Positions 1-8,091 of a DNA stretch of 64,000 bases are shown here, piece by piece; position 1 is the first letter of the stretch, and each line of letters starts with the position of its first letter. Below the pieces are notes generated by a model. It saw only the letters and a list, made by a program, of their open reading frames with translations. It searched no databases and had not been told where the DNA came from. The translations under genes were made by a program, and so were the position numbers. The DNA is from Streptomyces neyagawaensis. Its GTDB lineage: Bacteria; Actinomycetota; Actinomycetes; Streptomycetales; Streptomycetaceae. The DNA lies in assembly GCF_023516595.1 (NCBI RefSeq), contig NZ_JAMGBG010000019.1, positions 62,001 through 126,000 on the forward strand, written 5' to 3'.

Positions 1-926
1 TCCAGGCCGGGCCGAAGGTGCTGCTGAAGCATCTGACCTGGCAGCTCGGCCCCGGTGACCGCATCGGCCTCGTCGGCGTCAACGGCGCCGGCAAGACCTC
101 GCTGCTGCGGGCCATGGCCGACGCCGCCCGCAGCGAGGGCGAGAAGCAGCCGGTCGCGGGACGCGTCGTCACCGGCAAGACCGTCAAGCTCGCCTACCTG
201 TCCCAGGAGGTCGCCGAACTCGACCCCGAGTGGCGGGTGCTCCAGGCCGTGCAGCAGGTCCGCGACCGGGTCGACCTCGGCAAGGGGCGCGAGATGACGG
301 CGGGGCAGCTCTGCGAGACCTTCGGGTTCAACAAGGAGAAGCAGTGGACGCCGGTCGGCGACCTCAGCGGCGGTGAGCGGCGGCGGCTCCAGTTGCTGCG
401 GCTGCTGATGGACGAGCCCAACGTCCTGTTCCTGGACGAGCCCACCAACGACCTCGACATCGAGACCCTCACCCAGCTGGAGGACCTCCTCGACGGCTGG
501 CCCGGCTCGATGATCGTCATCTCCCACGACCGGTTCTTCATCGAGCGGACGACGGACCGGGTGTTCGCTCTGCTGGGTGACGGCACGCTGCGGATGCTGC
601 CGCGCGGGATCGACGAGTACCTGGAGCGGCGCCACGCCATGGAGGAGGCCGCCGCGGCGGCCTCGCCGGTCGCCGCCAAGGCCGCCGCCTCGGCCTCGGA
701 GAAGACCGTGTCCGCGGCCGACGCGCGCGCCGCGAAGAAGGAACTCCAGAAGATCGAACGGCAGTTGGACAAGCTCTCCGAGCGGGAGACGAAGCTGCAC
801 GCGCAGATCGCCGACAACGCGACGGACTTCGCCAAGGTGGCCGAACTCGACGCGGAACTGCGGGCGTTGGCGGGGGAGAAGGACGAGCTGGAGATGCGCT
901 GGCTTGAACTCGCGGAGGACGCGTAG
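1..926 (+). CDS. ABC-F family ATPase, C-terminal part (5' end outside window)
   Basis: The reading frame is open from the first bases, so the start lies upstream. What remains is one ABC cassette: Walker A (GVNGAGKTS), signature (LSGGERRR), Walker B (LFLDEPTNDLD) and H-switch (ISHD). It is followed by an Ala-rich linker and a charged C-terminal coiled coil (about the last 65 residues). No membrane segments are visible. This is the second half of an ABC-F protein, a soluble twin-ATPase family that acts on the ribosome (translation factor or antibiotic protection) rather than in transport. The C-terminal coiled coil resembles the Uup/EttA-type end. Which subfamily it belongs to cannot be told without the first half and the interdomain linker. 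Confidence 0.85.
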   Translation, partial: QAGPKVLLKHLTWQLGPGDRIGLVGVNGAGKTSLLRAMADAARSEGEKQPVAGRVVTGKTVKLAYLSQEVAELDPEWRVLQAVQQVRDRVDLGKGREMTAGQLCETFGFNKEKQWTPVGDLSGGERRRLQLLRLLMDEPNVLFLDEPTNDLDIETLTQLEDLLDGWPGSMIVISHDRFFIERTTDRVFALLGDGTLRMLPRGIDEYLERRHAMEEAAAAASPVAAKAAASASEKTVSAADARAAKKELQKIERQLDKLSERETKLHAQIADNATDFAKVAELDAELRALAGEKDELEMRWLELAEDA

Positions 927-1285
927 CGGTTGTCGGATGCGGGCCTTCGCAGTGGGGGCCGCTGTTCGATGCCGGGTGCCGGATGCGGGTGGCTGGTCGC
1001 GCGGTTCCCCGCGCCCCGTCAGGGCGTTGTCGGCGCCCGGTGTTCCCCCGTCCCCCGAGTGCCTCTGAAGCCTTGCGGGGCAAGGGGCGTGCGTCCCGTG
1101 AAGGGGGCGTGAAGGAGCGTAACGGAGGCATTACGGGGCGGTTCTCCCTTGGGAACAGGGGAGCGACCGGCCCCGTGCACGGTCGTGTCGCAGTGATAGA
1201 AAGAGCCGACTGACAACAGTCCGGGAAGCGACACCACGCGTGACGACGGGTGGCTCGAAAGCAGCGAACAGGGGGAAACGCGCTG
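927..1285. other. Intergenic region between the ABC-F gene and the first beta-propeller gene
   Basis: No credible gene is seen. The first part holds one copy of a dispersed streptomycete repeat (991-1027). The second part is probably the promoter and leader of the downstream beta-propeller gene; a purine-rich ribosome binding site (GGGGGAAA, about 1271-1278) precedes its ATG. I could not fix a promoter with confidence. Confidence 0.5.
991..1027. repeat. Dispersed Streptomyces intergenic repeat, copy 1
   Basis: The core GCGCGGTTCCCCGCGCCCC lies just after a stop codon. The same unit, in either orientation, recurs at about 28744-28780 and three times in tandem at 56836-57010. Such GCGCGGGGAACTGCGCG elements are scattered between streptomycete genes. 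Their function is unknown to me; the imperfect GC-rich dyad could form a small hairpin. Confidence 0.6.
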
Positions 1286-3040
1286 ATGACTCAGCCACCC
1301 AACCAGCCGCCTCAGGGTGGCTTCGGAGCTCCGCAGAACCCCGGACCGCAGCAGCCGTACGGCTATCCGCAGACCCCTCCGCCGCAGGGCCCGCCCGCGC
1401 CGACCCCGGGCTACGGCTACCCGCAGCAACCGCCCGCGCAGCCGGGCCCGTACGCGCAGCAGCCCGGGCCGTACGCGCAGCAGCCGGGGCCCTACACCCC
1501 ACCGCCGCAAGCCGGTTACGGCTACCCGCAGGGGCAGTACCCGGGCGCGCCCACCCCGCCGTCGGGCGGCGGCTCCAAGAACCCCTTCAAGGGCAAGCCG
1601 GCCCTGGCGGTCGGCGCGGCGGTGGCCGCGCTCCTCGTGATCGGCGGCACCGTGTTCACGGTGACGAGCCTCGGTGACGACGGCGGCAAGAAGAAGCCGG
1701 TCGCCAAGGAGAGCGCGAGCAAGGGCGCCGACGACCCCAAGACGTCCTCCTCCCCGTCCGCGCCCGTCAACCCGGGCGACGGCAGCGGGGGCGGCGGCGA
1801 GGACCTCGACATCTCCGACCTCAACGAGGGCCGCAAGGCGGGCGAGGCGAAGGTGCTCTGGTACAAGAGCGCGCCGGACGCGCCCGGTTCGGGTGCGGAC
1901 GCGCCCGGTCTGTGGGTCACCGACAAGGTCGCCGTGAAGGCCGCGTACAAGCAGCTGTTCGCGTTCGACGTCGAGAGCGGCGACCCCGCCTGGGACCCCA
2001 TCGAGTTCAAGGGCGAGATCTGCACGGTCACCCCGCGGCCGACCGCCGACGGTCACATCGTGGTCGCCTCCAAGCGCGGCACCAGCAAAGACTCCGAGTG
2101 CGACCAGCTCCAGCAGATCGATCTCGACACCGGGAAGACGGGCTGGACCGCCGAGCTGGAGAAGGGCGCCCTGTTCGACAGCAACATCAGCGTCGGGCTG
2201 TCCGTCACCGGTGACACGCTCATGGTGGGCCGCTCGCAGTCCGGCACCGCGTACGACGTCAACACCGGCAAGAAGCTCTGGGACAAGAAGGAGTACGGCC
2301 AGGCCTGCTACCCGGGCGGGTTCGCGGGCGGAGCGCGGCTGGTCGCCGTCTCCTCCTGCGCGGTCGGCTCCGAGGACAAGGCACACGACGAGGTCCAGGA
2401 ACTCGACCCGAAGACCGGCAAGGCCAAGTGGACGCGGAAGATCCCCAAGGGCTGGCGGGTCGACCACGTGTACGCGCTGAACCCGCTCGTCCTCTACCTC
2501 AGCAACGAGGACGAGAAGAAGTGGAACATCTCCGCCTTCAAGGCCGACGGTTCCACCCGCTCCCAGCTCGACATCAAGGGCTCCTTCAAGCCCGACTGCG
2601 ACACCGGGATCATCTCCCGCAACCTCCAGGGCTGCTCCGGTATCGCGGCCGACGCCGACACCCTCTACCTGCCGACCGAGGCGAAGGACGACGCGAACGA
2701 GATCGTCGCCGTCGACCTGTCCACCGGCAAGGAGAAGTGGCGGGTCAAGTCCCCCGCCGACGCGGCCATGTCGGCCGTGAGGATCGAGAACTCCCAGCTG
2801 ATCGCGTACGTCGAGTCGACGTACGGGGGCGAGGGCGGCCAGATCGTGTCGTTCCCCACCACGGGCCCCAAGCCCAAGGTCACGAAGCTCCTGCAGATGC
2901 CGGACAGCGCCGCGAAGATCGAGAGTTCCTTCTACTCGAAGGCCATCGACTACGTGGACGGGCGCTTCTACATCTCCACCACCCTGCTGACGGGCGTGGA
3001 CGAGTCGAAGGAGAAGTTGATGCTGGCCTACGGCAAATGA
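1286..3040 (+). CDS. Membrane-anchored PQQ-like beta-propeller protein (paralogue 1)
   Basis: 584 residues. The ATG at 1286 is chosen because a purine-rich RBS sits 8-15 bases upstream and the protein then opens MTQPPNQPPQ like its neighbour. Order: a cytosolic Pro/Gln/Gly/Tyr-rich tail (about 1-100) with GYGYPQ repeats; one transmembrane helix (about 106-129); a charged linker; then an outward-facing region with repeated short blades such as DVESGDPAWD, DLDTGKTGWT, DVNTGKKLWD and DPKTGKAKWT. These are PQQ-type propeller repeats. No complete set of quinone-ligand residues is evident, so it is more likely a binding or scaffold propeller than a dehydrogenase. It resembles the extracytoplasmic sensor halves of some actinobacterial Ser/Thr kinases, but no kinase domain is present. 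It lies 79 bases before its paralogue. Confidence 0.8.
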   Translation: MTQPPNQPPQGGFGAPQNPGPQQPYGYPQTPPPQGPPAPTPGYGYPQQPPAQPGPYAQQPGPYAQQPGPYTPPPQAGYGYPQGQYPGAPTPPSGGGSKNPFKGKPALAVGAAVAALLVIGGTVFTVTSLGDDGGKKKPVAKESASKGADDPKTSSSPSAPVNPGDGSGGGGEDLDISDLNEGRKAGEAKVLWYKSAPDAPGSGADAPGLWVTDKVAVKAAYKQLFAFDVESGDPAWDPIEFKGEICTVTPRPTADGHIVVASKRGTSKDSECDQLQQIDLDTGKTGWTAELEKGALFDSNISVGLSVTGDTLMVGRSQSGTAYDVNTGKKLWDKKEYGQACYPGGFAGGARLVAVSSCAVGSEDKAHDEVQELDPKTGKAKWTRKIPKGWRVDHVYALNPLVLYLSNEDEKKWNISAFKADGSTRSQLDIKGSFKPDCDTGIISRNLQGCSGIAADADTLYLPTEAKDDANEIVAVDLSTGKEKWRVKSPADAAMSAVRIENSQLIAYVESTYGGEGGQIVSFPTTGPKPKVTKLLQMPDSAAKIESSFYSKAIDYVDGRFYISTTLLTGVDESKEKLMLAYGK

Positions 3041-3119
3041 GCCGGGGACCGGCGTCCCGGTCGACCTCCCCTCTCGTCCCTCACCCGCCTTCCGATTTCC
3101 GCTCCGAGGTATTCACGTC

Positions 3120-5060
3120 ATGACGCAGCCGCCGCCCCCGCCGAACCAGCCGCCGGGCCCGCCCCCGAACCAGCCGCCGCAGCCCCCGGCCCAGCCCCCG
3201 CAGGACACCCCGCCACAGGGCGGTTTCGGCGCGCCCACACCCCCGCCGGCCGGCGGCTTCGGCGCCCCGACGCCCCCGCCGCAGGGCCCGCCGCCCGCGC
3301 AGGGCCCCGGCTACGGCTACCCGCAGCAGACCCCTCCCGCGGGCCCGCCGCAGACGCCGCCGCCCGCGCAGGGCCCGGGGTACGGCTACCCGCAGACGCC
3401 CCCGCCGCAGCCGCAGCCCGGCTACGGCTACCCGGGCCAGCCCGGTCAGCCGGGCCCGTACGGGCAGCCGCAGCCCGGCCCGTACGGTCAGCAGCCCTAC
3501 GGACAGCCCGGTCAGCCGTACGGCTACCAGCAGCCGACGATGGCGATGCAGCCGCATGCCCCCGGCGGCAAGAAGAAGGTCAACTCCACGGCGATCATCA
3601 TCACCGCGGCGGTCGCGGCCATCGCCCTCATCGTCGGCGGCGGCGTCTGGTACGCCACCTCCAAGGGCGGCGACGACGACAAGAAGAACACCGCCAGCTC
3701 CGAGGGGACGACCGGCGGCAAGGACGACCCGAAGGGCACCGACGGCGGCACCTCGTCGTCCGGCGGCTCGTCGTCCGGCGGTGTGGAGATCCCGGCCGAG
3801 GCTCAGGAGAAGGCGCCCTCCAACTCCAGCGCCAAGGTCCTCTTCCAGGTCCCGGCGCACGAGATCAAGGACAAGGGCCAGATCGACAGCGTCAAGGGGT
3901 CCTGGCTCACCGACAAGACGTACGCCAAGGCCGGTCTGAACAAGATCGTCGGCTATGAGCCGGACAGCGGCAAGGCCAAGTGGACGCTGGACCTGCCCGG
4001 CCAGACCTGCGCGAGCTCCCGTGAGATCACCACGGAGGGGATCTCCGTGGTGATCACCGAGGAGGCCAAGCGCAGCAAGGCCGACGAGCGCCCGGCGTGC
4101 ACCCAGGTCATCGCGTTCAACGTCGACACCGGCAAGGAGATCTGGACCAAGAGCGCCGACGTCAGCGGAAGCAAGGTCCCGTTCGGCGAGGTCACCATCT
4201 CCGGTACGACGGTCGCCGCGGCCGGCGGCTACTCCGGTGGCGCGGCCTTCGACGTCAACTCCGGCAAGGTGCTGTGGTCGCCGAAGGCCGGCGAGTGCAC
4301 GGACGAGGGCTACGCGGGCGGCGCCCAGCTGGTCGCGGTCCGCAAGTGCGGCGACTACGGCGAGGAGACCTTCGAGGTCCAGCTGCTCGACCCGAAGTCG
4401 GGCAGCGTCAAGTGGACGTACAAGCTGCCCTCGGGCATCGACCGCGCCAAGATCATCTCCACCAAGCCGGTGGTGTTCGGCGTGGTGACCGGCAGCGACG
4501 TGCCGCTGACCGGCACCAGCGACATCTTCTCGCTGGACGACAAGGGCAAGCTGCGCGCCAAGATCTCCATCCCGGACAAGAAGTACAACTACGACTGCCC
4601 GGTCCGCGGCGTCTGGTCCTGCAAGGGCATCTACGTCGGCAACGACAAGGTGTACATGCCGACCGAGAACCACGACGGCACCGGCTCCTACAGCAGGACC
4701 AACGAGATCGTCTCCTTCTCGCTGGCCACGGGGAAGCCCACCGGCGACCGGGTGGACGCGGGTGACGACTACGAGCTGTTCCCGATCCGCATGGACGGCC
4801 CGAACGTCATCGCCTTCAAGGACGGCCCGTACGACAAGGGCGCCCAGGTCGTCTCCATCGACGGCAAGACGCTGAAGCAGACCACCCTCATCGAGACCCC
4901 GTCGTCCGAGTCGGTCCTCCGCGCGATCAGCGCGATGGTGCCGACGCTGAGCGAGATGCTCTACACCGACGGACGGTTCTTCATCGGCAAGGACCTGGTC
5001 AGCAAGCCCTACGACGAGGACGAAAAGGAGTACACGGCGCTCGGTTTCGGGGCGAAGTAA
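3120..5060 (+). CDS. Membrane-anchored PQQ-like beta-propeller protein (paralogue 2)
   Basis: 646 residues, a tandem paralogue of the preceding gene with the same plan: a long Pro/Gln/Gly/Tyr-rich N-terminal tail (about 1-150), one transmembrane helix (about 156-181), a Ser/Gly-rich linker and a PQQ-like propeller with blades such as EPDSGKAKWT, NVDTGKEIWT and DVNSGKVLWS. Cys residues in the outer domain (for example CTDEGYAGG, CPVRGVWSC) match positions in paralogue 1 and may form disulfides. The tail is longer than in paralogue 1. The ATG at 3120 follows a weak GAGG. A strong hairpin lies about 28 bases after the stop. Function unknown; probably a surface sensor, binding protein or assembly factor. 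Confidence 0.8.
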   Translation: MTQPPPPPNQPPGPPPNQPPQPPAQPPQDTPPQGGFGAPTPPPAGGFGAPTPPPQGPPPAQGPGYGYPQQTPPAGPPQTPPPAQGPGYGYPQTPPPQPQPGYGYPGQPGQPGPYGQPQPGPYGQQPYGQPGQPYGYQQPTMAMQPHAPGGKKKVNSTAIIITAAVAAIALIVGGGVWYATSKGGDDDKKNTASSEGTTGGKDDPKGTDGGTSSSGGSSSGGVEIPAEAQEKAPSNSSAKVLFQVPAHEIKDKGQIDSVKGSWLTDKTYAKAGLNKIVGYEPDSGKAKWTLDLPGQTCASSREITTEGISVVITEEAKRSKADERPACTQVIAFNVDTGKEIWTKSADVSGSKVPFGEVTISGTTVAAAGGYSGGAAFDVNSGKVLWSPKAGECTDEGYAGGAQLVAVRKCGDYGEETFEVQLLDPKSGSVKWTYKLPSGIDRAKIISTKPVVFGVVTGSDVPLTGTSDIFSLDDKGKLRAKISIPDKKYNYDCPVRGVWSCKGIYVGNDKVYMPTENHDGTGSYSRTNEIVSFSLATGKPTGDRVDAGDDYELFPIRMDGPNVIAFKDGPYDKGAQVVSIDGKTLKQTTLIETPSSESVLRAISAMVPTLSEMLYTDGRFFIGKDLVSKPYDEDEKEYTALGFGAK

Positions 5061-5087
5061 CCCCACGCGCCCCCTGGGTCCCGCGCG

Positions 5088-5119
5088 ACGGCCCCGCCCC
5101 TGGTCAGGGGCGGGGCCGT
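5088..5119 (+). terminator. Hairpin terminator after the beta-propeller pair
   Basis: Perfect 14-bp stem (arms 5088-5101 and 5106-5119, ACGGCCCCGCCCCT and its complement) with a 4-base loop. It has no U-tract, as is usual in Streptomyces, and sits 27 bases after the stop of the second propeller gene. Confidence 0.75.
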
Positions 5120-5330
5120 GCACGTATCCCGCATCACTCCCGAATGGGAGGGATTTCGGTAATCCGGGGCACTTCTCTCCGGTAGGGGGAGCGCAACGTC
5201 GAACAAGCGTGTAGCTTCCGGGGGCATGAGAGCGGGGGAGCAGACGGCGGAGTCGGGGGGCTTCTGTCCGTGAGGCCCGGTGGGCGGCCATAGTTGGCAA
5301 CCATTGGGGGACTGGGGGGTGGCTGGCTCG

Positions 5331-6026
5331 ATGGGAGTGCGGCTCATGGTGGTCGACGACCACCGACTGCTCGCCGAGGCGCTGGCCTCGGCGTTGAAGC
5401 TGCGGGGGCACCGGGTGCTCGCCGCGGCGGCACCCGCCGCGGGCGCGGCGGAACTGGTGATCAGCAGGGCACCCGAGGTGTGCCTGCTCGGCACGGCGAC
5501 ACCCGCCGAGCCGGGGATCTTCGACCCGGTGGTCAGGATCAAGCGGGAACGACCGCAGGTGGCGGTACTGGTGCTCGGCCCGGTGCCCAACCCGCGCGGC
5601 ATAGCCGCCGCGTTCGCCGCGGGCGCGTCCGGCTACGTACGGCACGACGAACGCATAGAGGGCGTGGAGCGGGCCATCATGAAGGCCCGTGCGGGAGAGG
5701 CGGCGGTGGCGCCGCAACTGCTCCAGAGCGCGTTCAGCGAACTGCTGAACCCGGCGGCCCAGCCGGACGACGAGGGCCAGCGCCTGCTCCAGATGCTGAC
5801 CCCGCGCGAGGTGGAGGTCCTGGTCCGCGTCGCGGACGGCGAGGACACGAGGCTGATCGCGGCGGGCATGGGCATCGCCCCGTCGACGGCCCGCACCCAT
5901 GTCCAACGGGTCCTGATGAAGCTGGGCGTGGGTTCACGACTGGAGGCGGCGGCCCTGGCGGCCCGAACGGGCCTGCTGGACCGGGCGGGGCCGGTGGCGC
6001 AGGGGGTGGCGGGGGTGGAGGAGTAG
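5331..6026 (+). CDS. LuxR-family response regulator without the phospho-acceptor Asp
   Basis: 231 residues. The ATG at 5331 (MGVRLMVVDDHR) places the receiver at the very N-terminus, as in the family; a longer in-frame start at 5280 adds no conserved sequence. The receiver (about 4-120) keeps the acidic pair D9-D10. The strand that should carry the phosphorylated Asp reads EVCLLGTATP, with Gly54 there, and the usual Lys near the end is Arg (SGYVRHDE). The C-terminal part (about 155-215) is a normal LuxR/NarL helix-turn-helix (LTPREVEVL...TARTHVQRVLMKLG). It is therefore an atypical regulator unlikely to be controlled by phosphotransfer. No histidine kinase is adjacent. Its target is unknown. 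Confidence 0.85.
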   Translation: MGVRLMVVDDHRLLAEALASALKLRGHRVLAAAAPAAGAAELVISRAPEVCLLGTATPAEPGIFDPVVRIKRERPQVAVLVLGPVPNPRGIAAAFAAGASGYVRHDERIEGVERAIMKARAGEAAVAPQLLQSAFSELLNPAAQPDDEGQRLLQMLTPREVEVLVRVADGEDTRLIAAGMGIAPSTARTHVQRVLMKLGVGSRLEAAALAARTGLLDRAGPVAQGVAGVEE

Positions 6027-6085
6027 GCAGCCGGCAGGCGGGTCCGTTCGACGGGAGGAGGCCGGGCCGACGGCTACGGCTACGG

Positions 6086-7369
6086 CTACGTACGATCCCT
6101 GTGGCCCTTGCCCTCCTGCCGGTGCGGCTGGGCGCAGACCGCGTGGTCGACCAGATCCGTGATGGCGCGGATCTGCCGGACGGCGGTCGTCTCGTCGGCG
6201 GGCCGGCTGTGCACGGCGACGGTGATGGACACCCGGCCGTCGCCGGTGGTCGCGGGCCACGCCAGATAGCCGAAGCCGCTGCCGCTGTGCCCCCAGTAGC
6301 CGCCGCCGCAGCTCAGCGGCGTCCAGGCCAGCCCCAGCCCGTACCGGGAGCCGGGTACTTCGCCGGGGGTGTCGGGCACGGCGACCGTGCGCCGCATCTC
6401 GGCGAGCTGGGCGGGGGCGAGGAGGCGTCCGCCGAGGAGCGCCGAGAAGAAGCGGTTGGTGTCGGCGGTCGTACTGATGAGCGACCCGTCGGCGTCCCCG
6501 TCGAAGGGGAGGTAGGCAAGGGTGGTGTCGGTGAGGGAACCGGGGCTTGCGGCTGATGCCGACCCGCCTCGCGTTTCCGCCGCCTCGAACTGCTGGTAGT
6601 TCCGCGCGTGGGGGCGGGGCAGCCGGGGGTCGTCGCCCGGCGCGTACGTCCGGGTGAGCCGCAGCGGACGCAGGATCCGCTCCTCGACCTCCTTGTCCCA
6701 GCTCCGGCCGGTGACCGCCTCGATCACCATCCCGGCGAGGATGTAGTTGGTGTTGGAGTACTCCCAGCGGGTGCCCGGCGCGAAGACGGGCGGATGCGTC
6801 ATGGCGAAGGCGACGCGCTGCCGGGAGCTGTATGTGGTGGAGCGGTGCTTGAGGTAGCCGGCGGCGCTCATGTCCGGGAGGACGTCAGCGATGTAGTCCG
6901 GCAGCCCGCTGGTGTGCTGGAGCAACTGGCGGACGGTGACACGCCGCCCGTCGTTGCCGTTGCCGCGGACGACGCCGGGCAGCCACCGGTCCACGGAGTC
7001 CTCCAGGGACAGCCGTCCCTCGCCGACGAGTTGCAGGACGACGGTCGCGACGTACGTCTTGGTGGTGCTGCCGATCCGGATGTACTCGGCGGGCGGTACC
7101 GGAGCCCCGGTCCGGAGGTCCCCCACGCCACTTCGTGCGGTCCGTGCACCAAGGGGCGAGTCCACCCGGACGGACACTCCGGTGACACCGCTGTCCCGCA
7201 CGGCGTCGGCGTCGCGTTGGAGGGGGTCCGCCGTGGCGTGGGCGGGGGAGAGGGTGCCGAGGAGGGCGAGGGCGAGGAGGACGGTCGTGGCGGCGCCGGT
7301 GCGCCGGGCTGGACGGAGGCCGGGACGGCAGGCGGTGCGGTGGGCGGTGAGAGGCGTGGGGGTAGACAT
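6086..7369 (-). CDS. Secreted serine hydrolase, beta-lactamase / D-Ala-D-Ala carboxypeptidase family
   Basis: 427 residues. The N-terminus has Arg-rich residues, a hydrophobic stretch (about TTVLLALALLGTL) and an AHA-type cleavage region, so it should be exported. The penicillin-binding serine fold shows its three motifs in order: SxxK (GSTTKT, about residue 98), YxN (YSNTNY) and HSG (WGHSGSGFGY), HSG being a common replacement for KTG. Family members are D-alanyl-D-alanine carboxypeptidases, esterases or peptidases; the exact substrate cannot be read from sequence. It converges on the response regulator upstream, with 59 bases between stops, and appears to be a single-gene unit. Confidence 0.85.
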   Translation of the reverse strand: MSTPTPLTAHRTACRPGLRPARRTGAATTVLLALALLGTLSPAHATADPLQRDADAVRDSGVTGVSVRVDSPLGARTARSGVGDLRTGAPVPPAEYIRIGSTTKTYVATVVLQLVGEGRLSLEDSVDRWLPGVVRGNGNDGRRVTVRQLLQHTSGLPDYIADVLPDMSAAGYLKHRSTTYSSRQRVAFAMTHPPVFAPGTRWEYSNTNYILAGMVIEAVTGRSWDKEVEERILRPLRLTRTYAPGDDPRLPRPHARNYQQFEAAETRGGSASAASPGSLTDTTLAYLPFDGDADGSLISTTADTNRFFSALLGGRLLAPAQLAEMRRTVAVPDTPGEVPGSRYGLGLAWTPLSCGGGYWGHSGSGFGYLAWPATTGDGRVSITVAVHSRPADETTAVRQIRAITDLVDHAVCAQPHRQEGKGHRDRT

Positions 7370-7440
7370 GGCCCCACCGTAGGAACGAGCACGTCAGCCC
7401 CACCATCCAGCGAGCCCCCGCGTGTCACCGGGGGTTTACC

Positions 7441-7626
7441 TCAGCGGCTCGCCTTGAGGTGGAGGAGGAGACCGGCGAGGGGGGTGGGGGTGGTGCGGAG
7501 GTGGGTGGAGGGGGAGTCGGACTCGCGGAGACGTATGCATCTGGGGCTGGCGGCCAGTTCGACACAGGTGTCCCCTTCACCGCCGCCGGAGTACGTGGAC
7601 TTCTGCCAGAGCAGGGCCTGAGGCAT
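7441..7626 (-). CDS. DUF397 protein (third of three)
   Basis: 61 residues, MPQALLWQKSTYSGGG onward, with the DUF397 signature: W-K-S-x-Y/F-S-G-G, then C-V-E-L-A, then I-R-L-R-E-S-D-S. A strong RBS (AAGGAGGGAG) sits 7-8 bases before the ATG. DUF397 proteins are small actinobacterial partners of XRE/DUF5753 regulators, as in the WhiJ and AbaA systems, and the pairs have been proposed to work like toxin-antitoxin or bistable switches. This copy is very close in sequence to the next one upstream, so they are recent duplicates. Confidence 0.85.
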   Translation of the reverse strand: MPQALLWQKSTYSGGGEGDTCVELAASPRCIRLRESDSPSTHLRTTPTPLAGLLLHLKASR

Positions 7627-7860
7627 GAAGTGCTCCCTCCTTCCTCAGCGGGCCTTCGCACGTCGACGGCCCGCCTTTATATGGAGGAGGAGACCGGCGA
7701 GGGGGGCGGGGGTGGTGCGGAGGTGGGTGGAGGGGGAGTCGGACTCGCGGAGACGTATGCATCCGGGGACGGCGGCCAGTTCGACGCACGCGTTGCCCTC
7801 GGCGCCACCGGAGAAGGTGGACTTCTGCCAGTGCAGGGCTTGAGCCATGAAGCGCTCCAT
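7457..7860. repeat. Tandem duplication of DUF397 coding sequence
   Basis: Two blocks of about 90 bp, near 7457-7546 and 7679-7768, are almost identical (for example GGAGACGTATGCATC in both). They lie 222 bp apart. This marks a recent tandem gene duplication within the DUF397 row. Confidence 0.8.
7645..7848 (-). CDS. DUF397 protein (second of three)
   Basis: 67 residues from the ATG at 7848. That start is chosen by alignment with the third copy, whose upstream bases match (GAGGAAG... then CACTTC or CGCTTC before ATG). A GTG/ATG at 7860 (MERFMAQ) is the alternative. Signature: WQKSTFSGG, CVELA, IRLRESDSPS. It shares a long near-identical block with the third copy and differs mainly at its C-terminus, which is longer (GRRRAKAR). 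It is probably co-transcribed with the XRE gene upstream. Confidence 0.85.
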   Translation of the reverse strand: MAQALHWQKSTFSGGAEGNACVELAAVPGCIRLRESDSPSTHLRTTPAPLAGLLLHIKAGRRRAKAR

Positions 7861-7866
7861 GCTTCC

Positions 7867-8082
7867 TCAGTGGGCCGACACATGGCGTCGGCCGGCCGCC
7901 TTTATGTGCAGGAGGAGACTGGCGAGGGAGGCGGGGGTCGTTTGGAGCTGGGTGGTCGGGGTGTCGGACTCCCGGAGGCGGATGTCGCGTATGTCGTCCG
8001 GGTCAGTGGCCAGCTCCACGCAGTCGTTGCCGTCGCCGAAGCCTGAGAACGACGACTTCTGCCAGTTGTCGGGGGTCGCCAT
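7867..8082 (-). CDS. DUF397 protein (first of three)
   Basis: 71 residues, MATPDNWQKSSFSGFG onward, with CVELA and IRLRESDTPT. It starts 9 bases after the stop of the XRE/DUF5753 gene, so the two are almost certainly co-transcribed and it is the natural partner of that regulator. It is more diverged from the other two copies, including two extra residues before the IRLRES motif, which suggests it is the older member and the other pair arose later. Confidence 0.88.
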   Translation of the reverse strand: MATPDNWQKSSFSGFGDGNDCVELATDPDDIRDIRLRESDTPTTQLQTTPASLASLLLHIKAAGRRHVSAH

Positions 8083-8091
8083 GCCGCTGCC

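Noticed and set aside
3081..5906. A minus-strand open frame of about 940 codons opposite the second propeller gene and the response regulator
   Set aside because: Same composition artefact; the plus-strand genes have clear domains and proper codon bias.
7441..8082. The three DUF397 frames as one gene broken by frameshifts
   Set aside because: Each has its own start, ribosome site, full signature and stop.
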